Positions 45,151 through 53,035 of a stretch of DNA of 64,000 nucleotides are shown here, in pieces. Under the pieces are notes generated by a model, which was given only the letters and a program-made list of their open reading frames with translations, ran no database searches and was not told the origin of the DNA. The DNA lies in the NCBI GenBank assembly GCA_005884665.1, contig VBAT01000010.1, forward strand, positions 538,662 to 602,661, in the 5' to 3' direction. Position 1 is the first letter of the stretch. Every line of letters starts with the position of its first letter. This DNA comes from Bacteroidota bacterium (GTDB lineage Bacteria; Bacteroidota; Bacteroidia; Chitinophagales; Chitinophagaceae). Position numbers and translations under genes: made by a program.

Positions 45151-46788
45151 ATGCATCGTTTATTGAAAAAACTACTGCTTCCCGGCTTTTTTCTATTTTC
45201 CTGTTTTATTTGTTCAGCCCAACCTTTTACTTCTTCCAATCTTCCCATAATAAACATAAACACCAACGGCCAGGTAATTGTCGATGATCCCAAGATCACT
45301 GCGGACATGGGCATCATTTACAACGGCCCGGGTATTCGCAACAATACAACCGATCCTTTCAATCACTATAATGGTAAGATAGGAATCGAGATCAGGGGTC
45401 AGTCGTCCCAGATGTTCCCGATGAAATCATACAGTATTGAGCTAAGAGACAATTTGGGCAATTCACAGGATAAGGTCTTGTTTGGCCTGCCCAAGGAAAG
45501 CGATTGGGTTTTATATGCTCCTTATACCGATAAGACGCTGATGCGAAATTTTCTTGCCTATGCCATGAGCCGGGAAATGGGGCATTGGGCGGCCAATTGT
45601 GTTTTTGTGGAGGTCGTAGTGAATGGTGACTATAAAGGCATCTATGTATTTATGGAAAAAATCAAGCGGGGAAGTGGCCGGGTCAATATTTCGAAGATAA
45701 ACACAACAGATATCAGTGGGGATGCCGTTACTGGCGGATATATTTTTAGCCTCGATAAAGAACCCGATGGCTGGTTTTCATCTTATCCTGTTCCTAATTC
45801 AACCAGTTCAGCCAAAAGACAATTTTCGTATGTCTATCCAAAACTGGAAAATATTGTTCAACAGCAAAAGGATTACATCAAAAGCTATGTAGATAGTTTT
45901 GAAACCGCATTGGCAAGCCCGCAATTCCAGGATCCTGTGAGCGGCGTCCGAAGATTCGCGGATATTCCTTCCTTCATCGATTACTTCATCGTCAATGAAG
46001 TAAGCCGTAATGTAGACGGTTATCGCCTCAGTTCATTTTTTTATAAAGACCGTAACAGTAAGAATTCAAAAATATTCGCCGGCCCGGTATGGGACTATGA
46101 TCTTGCATTCCGCAACGCCGATTATTGTGACGGAAGCAAAACTACTGGCTGGGCCTACCAGTTTAATTATGTGTGTCCGGGTGATGGAGCGGGACTAGTG
46201 CCTTTCTGGTGGAATAATTTTATGGCCGATACAGCATTCAAAAGTAACCTGCGTTGCCGCTGGAAGCAATTGCGACAAACGATACTAAGCGAAACACATT
46301 TGAACTCGTTAATTGATTCTGTATTTAACTTAGTCAATGAGGCCCGGACACGCCATTTTCAACGCTGGCCTGTATTGGGTGTATATGTCTGGCCCAACGC
46401 ACAACCTATCCCAGCTAGCTATGAAGGCGAGATAAGCGCATTGAAAACATGGATCGCGGCAAGATTGCAATGGATAGATTATTATATTCCGAATACGGGC
46501 ACCTGTAGTGATCTTATCGCTGCTTCGCCCTCATCAGTTAGTGTTTCATTTGTTCCCAATCCTTTTTCCGGTAATGGTTCTGTTGGTATCCAGTCGCCTT
46601 CTTCACAAGAGATCAGCATGAATGTATTTGATGTGTTGGGAAGAAAGGTCTATGAAGCGAAATATAATCTTATATCGGGTACCAATACTTTTCATTTACC
46701 TTCTGCGGCCTGGATGAGCGGGGTTTATTTTTTCAGTTTCCAAACTTCATCCGGCGAAAGAATTGTTCAAAAAGCGATGAAGCAGTGA
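45151..46788 (+). CDS. CotH-kinase family protein with T9SS sorting tail
   Basis: 545 residues: signal peptide (LLLPGFFLFSCFICSAQ), a CotH domain (about residues 60-420) and a type A T9SS C-terminal sorting domain (FVPNPFSGNGSV...VLGRKVYEAKYN...GVYFFSFQ). CotH proteins are atypical secreted protein kinases first known from spore coats. Matching landmarks are IEIRGQSSQMFPMKSYSIEL, 'MRNFLAYAMSREMG', 'GIYVFMEKIKRG' and the likely metal/catalytic 'FAGPVWDYDLAFRN'. In a non-sporulating Bacteroidota it is presumably a secreted or surface enzyme; its substrate is unknown. Confidence 0.88.
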   Translation: MHRLLKKLLLPGFFLFSCFICSAQPFTSSNLPIININTNGQVIVDDPKITADMGIIYNGPGIRNNTTDPFNHYNGKIGIEIRGQSSQMFPMKSYSIELRDNLGNSQDKVLFGLPKESDWVLYAPYTDKTLMRNFLAYAMSREMGHWAANCVFVEVVVNGDYKGIYVFMEKIKRGSGRVNISKINTTDISGDAVTGGYIFSLDKEPDGWFSSYPVPNSTSSAKRQFSYVYPKLENIVQQQKDYIKSYVDSFETALASPQFQDPVSGVRRFADIPSFIDYFIVNEVSRNVDGYRLSSFFYKDRNSKNSKIFAGPVWDYDLAFRNADYCDGSKTTGWAYQFNYVCPGDGAGLVPFWWNNFMADTAFKSNLRCRWKQLRQTILSETHLNSLIDSVFNLVNEARTRHFQRWPVLGVYVWPNAQPIPASYEGEISALKTWIAARLQWIDYYIPNTGTCSDLIAASPSSVSVSFVPNPFSGNGSVGIQSPSSQEISMNVFDVLGRKVYEAKYNLISGTNTFHLPSAAWMSGVYFFSFQTSSGERIVQKAMKQ

Positions 46789-46844
46789 TCGTTTGCCGAT
46801 GCTTGGATTGAGCAGGCGAGATTGGTTCATTCAAAGCCATCACT

Positions 46845-47981
46845 ATGATAAAATTTATCAAACGTTTTTTCCTTGTTCTGTTTGTTATCATCTTTCTCTT
46901 CAGCGCTTATGCTGTCATTTCAGGCAAGACCTACCTTTTTAAAGCAGTCTGGTACAATTTTGCCGGCATCGATGATTACAAGATCTTCAGCAATGACACT
47001 GTAAATATTTCTTTGCCGCAACCCTGGCCGGTGTCGGTGAATTTTAATAAGACCAATCCGCCGGATGAATTGGATAAAATCCTGAAAAGATTAAACACTG
47101 TAGCTGTTGTCGTGATAAAGAACGACTCTTTGTTTTATGAAAAATATTCGGGCAGGTACAGCGATTCTTCCTGGTCCAATTCTTTTTCAATGGCAAAAAG
47201 TATAACCAGCCTGCTCGTCGGCGCGGCTATCAAAGAAGGTAAAATAAAATCAGTTGATGAACCGGTGGGTAATTATTTAGCTGAATTCAGGCAAGGGCTG
47301 GCTGCCAACCTGAAAATAAAAAATCTGCTTACCATGAGCAGCGGGAGTGATTGGGATGAAGCCTATGCAAACCCATTGTCTATAACTACCGAAGCCTATT
47401 ATGGCAGTAATATCTATAAAACGGCCACCCGTGTAAAGATCGTGAAGGAGCCAGGTAGTCTTCATGATTATAAATCCGGAGATACTGAACTACTTGGTTT
47501 GATCGTGGAAAAAGCAACCGGTAAATCTTTAAGCCAGTATGCCAGCGAGAAGCTTTGGCAGCCATTAGGTGCCGAACATCCTGCATTATGGAGTACCGAC
47601 AAAAAGAATGGAATTGAAAAGGCATATTGTTGTTTTAATTCCAATGCCCGTGATTTTGCCAGGATCGGTCAATTGATGCTCGACAGCGGCCGTTGGAAGG
47701 GCAATCCCGTCATCGATATGGATTATTACAGGCAATCGGTCACGCCCTGCAATATCCCCGATGATTCCGGTATGCCGTGTACATATTATGGATACCAATG
47801 GTGGATCAGCCCGGCTGATTCGCATATTTTTTATGCACGTGGGATCCTGGGACAATACATCATTGTTATTCCTTCAAAAAAGATTGTGATCGTCAGATTG
47901 GGTCATAAACGCTCTGACCTTCGCGTGAATGGATTAGGGGAGGAAGTAAACAGTTTAATTACCTGGGGTTTGACCCTCTGA
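46845..47981 (+). CDS. Serine hydrolase, beta-lactamase class C/PBP-like
   Basis: 378 residues with an N-terminal hydrophobic anchor (about 5-25) and a periplasmic serine beta-lactamase-like domain. The active-site Ser-x-x-Lys is SMAK in NSFSMAKSITSLLVG. The second motif region is HDYKSGDTELLGLIV (Tyr in place of Y-x-N). A final 'LGHKRSD' may supply the third motif. These proteins are often esterases, D-amino-peptidases or nylon-oligomer-type hydrolases and not true beta-lactamases, so no resistance role is claimed. It ends 15 bases before the methyltransferase gene. Confidence 0.86.
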   Translation: MIKFIKRFFLVLFVIIFLFSAYAVISGKTYLFKAVWYNFAGIDDYKIFSNDTVNISLPQPWPVSVNFNKTNPPDELDKILKRLNTVAVVVIKNDSLFYEKYSGRYSDSSWSNSFSMAKSITSLLVGAAIKEGKIKSVDEPVGNYLAEFRQGLAANLKIKNLLTMSSGSDWDEAYANPLSITTEAYYGSNIYKTATRVKIVKEPGSLHDYKSGDTELLGLIVEKATGKSLSQYASEKLWQPLGAEHPALWSTDKKNGIEKAYCCFNSNARDFARIGQLMLDSGRWKGNPVIDMDYYRQSVTPCNIPDDSGMPCTYYGYQWWISPADSHIFYARGILGQYIIVIPSKKIVIVRLGHKRSDLRVNGLGEEVNSLITWGLTL

Positions 47982-47984
47982 TAT

Positions 47985-47992
47985 TACCTTTG
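47985..47992 (+). promoter_or_regulatory. Candidate -7 box (TACCTTTG) 4 bases before a start codon
   Basis: Exact TAnnTTTG match ending 4 bases before ATG 47997. If used, the mRNA would be leaderless or nearly so. Confidence 0.4.
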
Positions 47993-47996
47993 CGCC

Positions 47997-48533
47997 ATGC
48001 GAAAACTGAGCATGGAAGAGCTGGGCCGCAAGTCAGTGGAGGAATTCCGGCGGTCTGAAAAAATTCCTATCATCGTTGTGCTGGAAAACATCCGCAGCGC
48101 CTACAATGTGGGCAGTGTGTTCCGAACAGCCGATGCATTTTTGATTGAAGCCATCTATATTACCGGTTATTCTGCCAAACCGCCTCACAAGGAAATAAAG
48201 AAAACAGCCCTGGGAGCGGAGGAAACGGTAGATTGGAAATATTTTAGAACTGCCGGTGAAGCTGTGGAAGAACTGAGAAGTAAAAAATACAGGGTGTTGG
48301 CCGTGGAGCAGGCTGAAGACAGCAAGCCATTGCAGGAGGTCGGTTTTACTGAAGGTGAAAAACTGGCCGTGATCTTTGGGAATGAAGTAACCGGGGTTGA
48401 ACAATCCACCATTCATATCAGCGATGGCTGCATTGAAATCCCACAGTTGGGTATGAAGCACTCCCTGAATATTGCTACGGCGGCGGGGGTTGTTTTATGG
48501 GAGCTGGTAAGGACAATGATGAATGTTAAATGA
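47997..48533 (+). CDS. TrmH/SpoU-family RNA 2'-O-methyltransferase
   Basis: 178 residues of the SPOUT fold, methylating a ribose 2'-OH in tRNA or rRNA using SAM. All three family motifs are visible: VVLENIRSAYNVGSVFRTADAF (motif 1), LAVIFGNEVTGVEQSTI (motif 2) and IPQLGMKHSLNIATAAGVVLWEL (motif 3 with the knot). There is no extra RNA-binding N-terminal domain beyond about 25 residues, so its exact target base is uncertain. Confidence 0.92.
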   Translation: MRKLSMEELGRKSVEEFRRSEKIPIIVVLENIRSAYNVGSVFRTADAFLIEAIYITGYSAKPPHKEIKKTALGAEETVDWKYFRTAGEAVEELRSKKYRVLAVEQAEDSKPLQEVGFTEGEKLAVIFGNEVTGVEQSTIHISDGCIEIPQLGMKHSLNIATAAGVVLWELVRTMMNVK

Positions 48534-48754
48534 AGTTCGACGCTAAGACTTTGAATTGTCATTGCGAGCGGAGCGAAGCAATTGAATGATGAATTTTGAA
48601 TAGTCACTATGACTGCACCTTACGAGGCAACGAATGTAGCTAGCCCTCCCTATCATTGCGATCCCGCTGAAAAGCGGGAGAAGCAACCAGGAGAGGGAGA
48701 TGGGAGGAAGAGGCCAAAGAAGGAAGCAATCGAATGTCAAATGTTGAATGTCCG
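48534..48754 (+). repeat. Repeat spacer with two CATTGCGA-family copies and a heptad arm
   Basis: CATTGCGAGCGGAGCGAAGC at 48561 (continuing AATTG), CATTGCGATCCCGCTGAAAA at 48653 (continuing GCGGGAGAAGCAACC; a hairpin variant), and heptads GAATGTC-AAATGTT-GAATGTC-CGATGAG at 48732-48759 that overlap the ubiA-like start. Confidence 0.72.
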
Positions 48755-49717
48755 ATGAGTAAAGTCAAAAGCTATTTAAGCCTAATAAAATTTTCGCATA
48801 CAATTTTCGCGATGCCTTTTGCGATGATCGGGTTTTTCCTTGCTGGCCAGACCTTTTTACGGGATCTGTCGGAAGGAAACTATGAATTTAAGATATGGTT
48901 TACCAATGGTCATCCGCATCGCCTGAATTGGATATTTCTTTTCAAGTTCACGCTGGTTATCCTGTGCATGGTTTTTGCGCGCAGCGCTGCCATGGCTTTT
49001 AATCGTTATCTCGATCGCAGCTTCGATGCTCAAAATCCCAGGACAGCCATCAGGGAAATACCTGCGGGTATCATTCGAGCCAACAGCGTTCTGCTTTTTA
49101 CGATTATCAATTGCCTCTTGTTTGTTGCCTGCACTTTTTTTATAAACTGGCTTTGTTTCCTCCTGTCGCCAGTTGCTTTGCTGGTTGTACTGGGATACAG
49201 TTACACCAAAAGATTCACGCCGCTTTGCCATCTTATATTGGGACTTGGTTTGTCACTTGCGCCCATCGGAGCTTACCTGGCTATTAGCGGAAGATTTGCC
49301 TTCTTGCCAATACTTTTTTCTCTAGCGGTTTTCTTTTGGGTCAGCGGTTTTGATATCATCTATGCGTTACAGGATGAAGAGTTCGACAGGTCACAGAAAT
49401 TATATTCCATCCCGGCTTCACTCGGAAAAGCTAAAGCTTTACGTGTATCGGAACTATTGCATGCATGCAGCGCAGCGGCGATAATAACTGCGGGCATTTA
49501 TGGATATTTTGGCTGGTTGTACTGGGCCGGGGTAGTGCTATTCATCGGCATGTTAATTTATCAGCACTCAATCGTAAAACCCAATGATCTGAAAAGGGTC
49601 AACCTGGCTTTTATGACCGCCAATGGCATCGCTTCCGTTGTCTTCTCTATTTTCGTAATTGCCGATATCTTCATAAATCCTCAATTCATAACTCATAATT
49701 CATATTTCCAACTCTAA
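48755..49717 (+). CDS. UbiA-family prenyltransferase
   Basis: Integral membrane aromatic prenyltransferase, about 320 residues with eight to nine helices. The first Asp-rich site is NRYLDRSFDAQNPRTAIREIPAG (N-x-x-x-D-x-x-x-D) and the second DIIYALQDEEFDRSQKLYSIPASLG. That matches the 4-hydroxybenzoate octaprenyltransferase-like group that in menaquinone-using Bacteroidota may act in futalosine- or MK-type quinone synthesis; this is inference. The start is ATG 48755 (MSKVKSYLSLIKFSHTIFA); the track's seven extra residues are encoded by heptad repeats. The last dozen codons (PQFITHNSYFQL) are also heptad sequence. Confidence 0.88.
   Translation: MSKVKSYLSLIKFSHTIFAMPFAMIGFFLAGQTFLRDLSEGNYEFKIWFTNGHPHRLNWIFLFKFTLVILCMVFARSAAMAFNRYLDRSFDAQNPRTAIREIPAGIIRANSVLLFTIINCLLFVACTFFINWLCFLLSPVALLVVLGYSYTKRFTPLCHLILGLGLSLAPIGAYLAISGRFAFLPILFSLAVFFWVSGFDIIYALQDEEFDRSQKLYSIPASLGKAKALRVSELLHACSAAAIITAGIYGYFGWLYWAGVVLFIGMLIYQHSIVKPNDLKRVNLAFMTANGIASVVFSIFVIADIFINPQFITHNSYFQL
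49685..49712 (+). repeat. Heptads coding the C-terminus of the UbiA-like protein
   Basis: ATTCATA-ACTCATA-ATTCATA-TTTCCAA-CTCTAA with period 7, read in frame as the last residues and stop of the gene. Confidence 0.6.
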
Positions 49718-49748
49718 CCGGTGATCTGTAAACTTTAAAATTTCTTTC

Positions 49749-50162
49749 TTGTCCCGCATACTTTCCATAGACTATGGTTTAAAACGCACCGGCATCGCCG
49801 TAACGGACCCTTTGCAGATCATCGCAACCGGATTGACTACAGTCGAATCGAAGCAATTGATCCCGTTTTTAAAAGATTATTTCAGCAAGGAAACTGTAGA
49901 ACTGATCATCATTGGTGAACCAAAGAATATGGATGATTCCGATACACATGCCACTCCACTGGTTGAAAAGTGTATTAAAGAATTGCAAAAAATTTTTCCA
50001 GCTATCCCCATCAAAAAAGTAGATGAGCGGTTCACTTCTAAAATGGCTTCACAGGCTATGATTGATATGGGCCTGAAGAAAAAGCAACGCAGAAATAAGG
50101 CATTGGTCGATGAGATCGCTGCTACGATCTTATTGCAGGAGTACTTAAGAGCACAGGGGTGA
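49749..50162 (+). CDS. ruvX: Holliday junction resolvase-like protein RuvX (YqgF)
   Basis: 137 residues of the RNase H-like YqgF family, implicated in pre-16S rRNA 5' end processing and possibly recombination. It starts with TTG (49749), giving MSRILSIDYGLKRTGIAVTDPLQ with the first catalytic Asp in SIDYGLKRTG. Later landmarks are IIGEPKNMDDSDT, 'KVDERFTSKMA' and 'KALVDEIAATILLQEYL' with the last acidic residue. Complete. It is followed by def on the same strand. Confidence 0.93.
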   Translation: MSRILSIDYGLKRTGIAVTDPLQIIATGLTTVESKQLIPFLKDYFSKETVELIIIGEPKNMDDSDTHATPLVEKCIKELQKIFPAIPIKKVDERFTSKMASQAMIDMGLKKKQRRNKALVDEIAATILLQEYLRAQG

Positions 50163-50167
50163 CACGT

Positions 50168-50200
50168 TTAAAGGTTAATGGTTGAATGGTTAATAAGTTA
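50168..50200 (+). repeat. Short GGTTAAT repeat, single arm
   Basis: GGTTAAT-GGTTGAAT-GGTTAAT units of 7-8 bp between ruvX and def. Confidence 0.5.
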
Positions 50201-50238
50201 GGAAGAGTTAAATTTGCTGTTACTTTAAACTTAGAAAT

Positions 50239-50823
50239 TTGATTTTACCTATCGTCGCCTATGGCCACCCGGTATTGAGAAAGGTCGCCCAGGACATCAT
50301 GCCAGACTACCCGGGGATCGAAAAACTGATCGCTGATATGTGGGAAACCATGTACAACAGCAATGGTGTAGGCCTTGCGGCCCCCCAGGTGAATAAAGAC
50401 ATCCGTTTATTTGTAATAGATACCGAACAGATATTCCGCAATCTGAAGGAAGATGAGGAAGAACACTATTTTCCAGATACACCTGGTTTAAAAGCGGTCT
50501 TTATCAACGCTCATATTATCGAAGAGGAAGGAGAAGAATGGGCCTACAATGAGGGCTGCCTGAGTATTCCCAAGATAAGAGAGGATATTTATCGGGTGGA
50601 AACAGTCACGCTTCAATACCGTGACGAGCACTTCGAGTCACATACCAGAACCTTTACCGGCATTACCGCGAGAGTGATACTGCATGAACACGATCATATC
50701 GAAGGCAAGCTGTTCATCGACTATCTTCCTCCACTAAAAAGGAAACTGATGAAAGGGAAGCTGGCAGATATATCGAAGGGAAAAGTGAACGTGGACTACA
50801 AGATGTTGTTCCCGGAGAAATAA
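50239..50823 (+). CDS. def: Peptide deformylase
   Basis: Removes the formyl group from nascent N-terminal fMet using a metal ion. The 194 residues contain the three family motifs: GVGLAAPQV (motif 1), EGCLSIPKI with the metal-binding Cys (motif 2) and HEHDHIEGKLF with the HExxH metal site (motif 3). It starts with TTG at 50239 (MILPIVAYGHPVLRKVA); no upstream ATG fits. An insertion with acidic residues (KEDEEEHYFPD) before motif 2 is common in this phylum. Confidence 0.95.
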   Translation: MILPIVAYGHPVLRKVAQDIMPDYPGIEKLIADMWETMYNSNGVGLAAPQVNKDIRLFVIDTEQIFRNLKEDEEEHYFPDTPGLKAVFINAHIIEEEGEEWAYNEGCLSIPKIREDIYRVETVTLQYRDEHFESHTRTFTGITARVILHEHDHIEGKLFIDYLPPLKRKLMKGKLADISKGKVNVDYKMLFPEK

Positions 50824-50829
50824 TGCAAG

Positions 50830-50930
50830 GGATGCTGGATGATCGATGCTAGATGCAACGGTGTCGTTATCGACTAGTCAATACCTAGCATCCAGTATCC
50901 GGTATCCAGCATCCCCGCATCCGATGCCAG
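50830..50930. repeat. Period-7 inverted repeat block (GGATGCT type)
   Basis: GGATGCT-GGATGAT-CGATGCT-AGATGCA, then a centre with CGACTAGTC, then CTAGCAT-CCAGTAT-CCGGTAT-CCAGCAT-CC. Between def and the next gene. Confidence 0.8.
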
Positions 50931-50964
50931 AAACAGGCAGAAAAAAAATAGCGGATGGAAACCG

Positions 50965-51906
50965 ATGAATAAATTTTTATCTTTTACTCTTTCTTTTTTT
51001 ATTTCTACTTTTTGTCATGCGCAGGAAGATTCATTAGACAATGAACGCCTGGCGAAAATGATCAGCCTTTCGGAAGTGATCGTCCGGAATGATATTGATG
51101 TGCCTAAATTTATTGAACGAGTTAAGAATGATACCACTTTTTATAAGGCCTTCCGCAATCTCCACGTTTTAAACTTTACTTCGCTTAACGATATCCGTCT
51201 GCTGGATAAAAAAGGAAAACAGAAAGCCAGCCTGCAAAGCAAAACAAAACAACGCCGGGCCAATGGTTGCCGTACCATGGAAGTGCTCAACGAAACCACC
51301 GAAGGTGATTTTTATGATGAACGCCATAACTACAATTATTATACTGCCGAACTATATGCGGGTTTGTTTTTTACCAACGGTAAAGTATGCGGAGAGACAA
51401 ATATTGTGAAGGGAGTGCGGTTCGACGCGAAAGACAAAAAAGGCATTGCTAAGAATAAAGAGCAGTTGAAGATGTTGTTCTTCAACCCCGGTAAAAAAAT
51501 ACCTGGCATCCCTTTTATTGGTAATAAGATAAACATTTTTGACCCGGATGTGGCGGAGCTATATGATTTTTCCATCGACCAGCAGGACTACGAGGGACAG
51601 TCCTGTTATGTATTTTCGATAAAAGCAAAGGAAGATCTCGCGGCTGCTGACAAAGACCGGATCGTTATTGACAATATGGTCACCTGGTTCAATGCCAAAA
51701 CAATGGAAGTAATGGCCCGCAACTATGATATGAGTTACCGCGCCGGTGTCTATGATTTTTCGGTGCACATGGAAGTACAACTGATGAAATTCGGCGAATA
51801 CCTGGTACCCAGACTGCTTCGATATACTGGCGACTGGGATGTCATTTTTAAAAAAAGGGAAAGAGGGGTGTTCACCGCTACTCTTTTCGATTTCGCCCAG
51901 CAGTAA
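50965..51906 (+). CDS. Hypothetical exported protein (313 aa)
   Basis: Signal peptide (MNKFLSFTLSFFISTFCHAQ) followed by an all-beta protein of the kind that resembles outer-membrane lipoprotein carriers or GLPGLI-like proteins: 'YEGQSCYVFSIKAK', 'DNMVTWFNAKTMEVMARNYDMSYRAGVYDFSVHMEVQLMKF', ending RGVFTATLFDFAQQ. No catalytic motif. Periplasmic or outer-membrane-associated by inference. It is convergent with the pseudouridine synthase across 28 bases. Confidence 0.75.
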   Translation: MNKFLSFTLSFFISTFCHAQEDSLDNERLAKMISLSEVIVRNDIDVPKFIERVKNDTTFYKAFRNLHVLNFTSLNDIRLLDKKGKQKASLQSKTKQRRANGCRTMEVLNETTEGDFYDERHNYNYYTAELYAGLFFTNGKVCGETNIVKGVRFDAKDKKGIAKNKEQLKMLFFNPGKKIPGIPFIGNKINIFDPDVAELYDFSIDQQDYEGQSCYVFSIKAKEDLAAADKDRIVIDNMVTWFNAKTMEVMARNYDMSYRAGVYDFSVHMEVQLMKFGEYLVPRLLRYTGDWDVIFKKRERGVFTATLFDFAQQ

Positions 51907-51934
51907 AATCGGCCAAATACTACTTCCCAGACGA

Positions 51935-52984
51935 CTATCGACTGGCCGTATACTTTCTCCACTTTTCGATCACCTGCTTAATATCTTCCGGCAGTTCAGT
52001 ATCGAAAAAAACTTCTTTTCCTGTTTCGGGATGTGTAAAACCAAGCGTCTTTGCGTGCAGGGCCTGACGCGGACAGATAGCAAAACAATTTTCGACAAAT
52101 TGTTTGTATTTAGCATAAACGGTTCCTTTTACGATCTTATCGCCGCCGTAAAAATCATCATTGAATAAAGGATGGCCGATATACTTCATATGCACTCTTA
52201 TCTGGTGGGTGCGGCCGGTTTCCAACACGCATTCCACCAATGTTACATATCCAAAGCGCTCCAAAACTCTATAATGCGTGATCGCTTCCTTGCCATGTTC
52301 ACCTTCGGGATAAGCTTCAAATAGTTTTCGCAGTCGCATATGACGTCCCACGTGTGCGATAATAGTTCCTTCGTCGTTTTGCAGTTCGCCCCATACAAGG
52401 GCTACATATTGTCGTCGGATCGTGTGATCAAAAAATTGTTTGGCCAGCAGGCGCATGGCCGTATCAGTTTTGGCGATCACCAGCAGGCCGCTGGTGTTTT
52501 TATCTATCCGGTGAACCAACCCGAATCGGGGGAGGCTTTCTTCTTTAAACTGTGGGTCCAGCTCTTTCAGGTGCCAGGCTATGCCATTTAGCAATGTGCC
52601 GGAATAATTGCCGCTGCCAGGATGCACCACCATTCCGGCGGGTTTGTTGATCAGCATGAGTGAATTGTCCTCGTAGACAATATTCAGGGGGATTTTCTCG
52701 GGAATGATCTCCATTTCCTCCGGGCTCATGTCCGAATACACAATAATCTCATCCAACGCCTTTACTTTGTAGTTAGGCCGCACATCCTTACCGTTGACCA
52801 GCACCATGCCTGCATTAATGGATTGCTGAAGTTTGTTCCGCGTAGCGCCTTCGATCCTGTTCATCAGGAATTTGTCGATGCGTAAAGGTTCCTGTCCCTT
52901 ATCGGTTTTAAAGCTGAACCTTTCGTACAGATCGTCGTTGTTATCCTGGGTATTGGGATTATCTTCTTGTACTTCTTTTGGCAT
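51935..52984 (-). CDS. RluA/RluD-family 23S rRNA pseudouridine synthase
   Basis: 349 residues: N-terminal S4 RNA-binding domain (LRIDKFLMNRIEGATRNKLQQSI, about 35-95) and the pseudouridine synthase domain with catalytic Asp in GLVHRIDKNTSGLLVIAKT and the 'TGRTHQIRVHMKYIGHPL' motif. The layout is RluD, which modifies helix 69 of 23S rRNA. The start is ATG 52984 (MPKEVQEDNP); the track start 53110 reaches into lipB and is wrong. A TACCTTTG box overlaps the start region (complement 52990-52997), pointing away from the lipB box. Confidence 0.92.
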   Translation of the reverse strand: MPKEVQEDNPNTQDNNDDLYERFSFKTDKGQEPLRIDKFLMNRIEGATRNKLQQSINAGMVLVNGKDVRPNYKVKALDEIIVYSDMSPEEMEIIPEKIPLNIVYEDNSLMLINKPAGMVVHPGSGNYSGTLLNGIAWHLKELDPQFKEESLPRFGLVHRIDKNTSGLLVIAKTDTAMRLLAKQFFDHTIRRQYVALVWGELQNDEGTIIAHVGRHMRLRKLFEAYPEGEHGKEAITHYRVLERFGYVTLVECVLETGRTHQIRVHMKYIGHPLFNDDFYGGDKIVKGTVYAKYKQFVENCFAICPRQALHAKTLGFTHPETGKEVFFDTELPEDIKQVIEKWRKYTASR

Positions 52985-52989
52985 AACCC

Positions 52990-53024
52990 CAAAGGTAATG
53001 GTTGGAGCTTTGTCATTACTTTTG
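52990..53024. promoter_or_regulatory. Divergent promoter region of rluD-like gene and lipB
   Basis: The minus strand has TACCTTTG (52990-52997), 5 bases before the rluD-like ATG. The plus strand has TACTTTTG (53017-53024), 11 bases before the lipB ATG. Both fit TAnnTTTG and imply very short leaders. Confidence 0.5.
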
Positions 53025-53035
53025 CAAATTGATTT

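Noticed and set aside
46845-47981. Beta-lactam resistance gene
   Set aside because: Has the SxxK fold but lacks a canonical Y-x-N and belongs to the broad serine-hydrolase group; no basis for a resistance claim.
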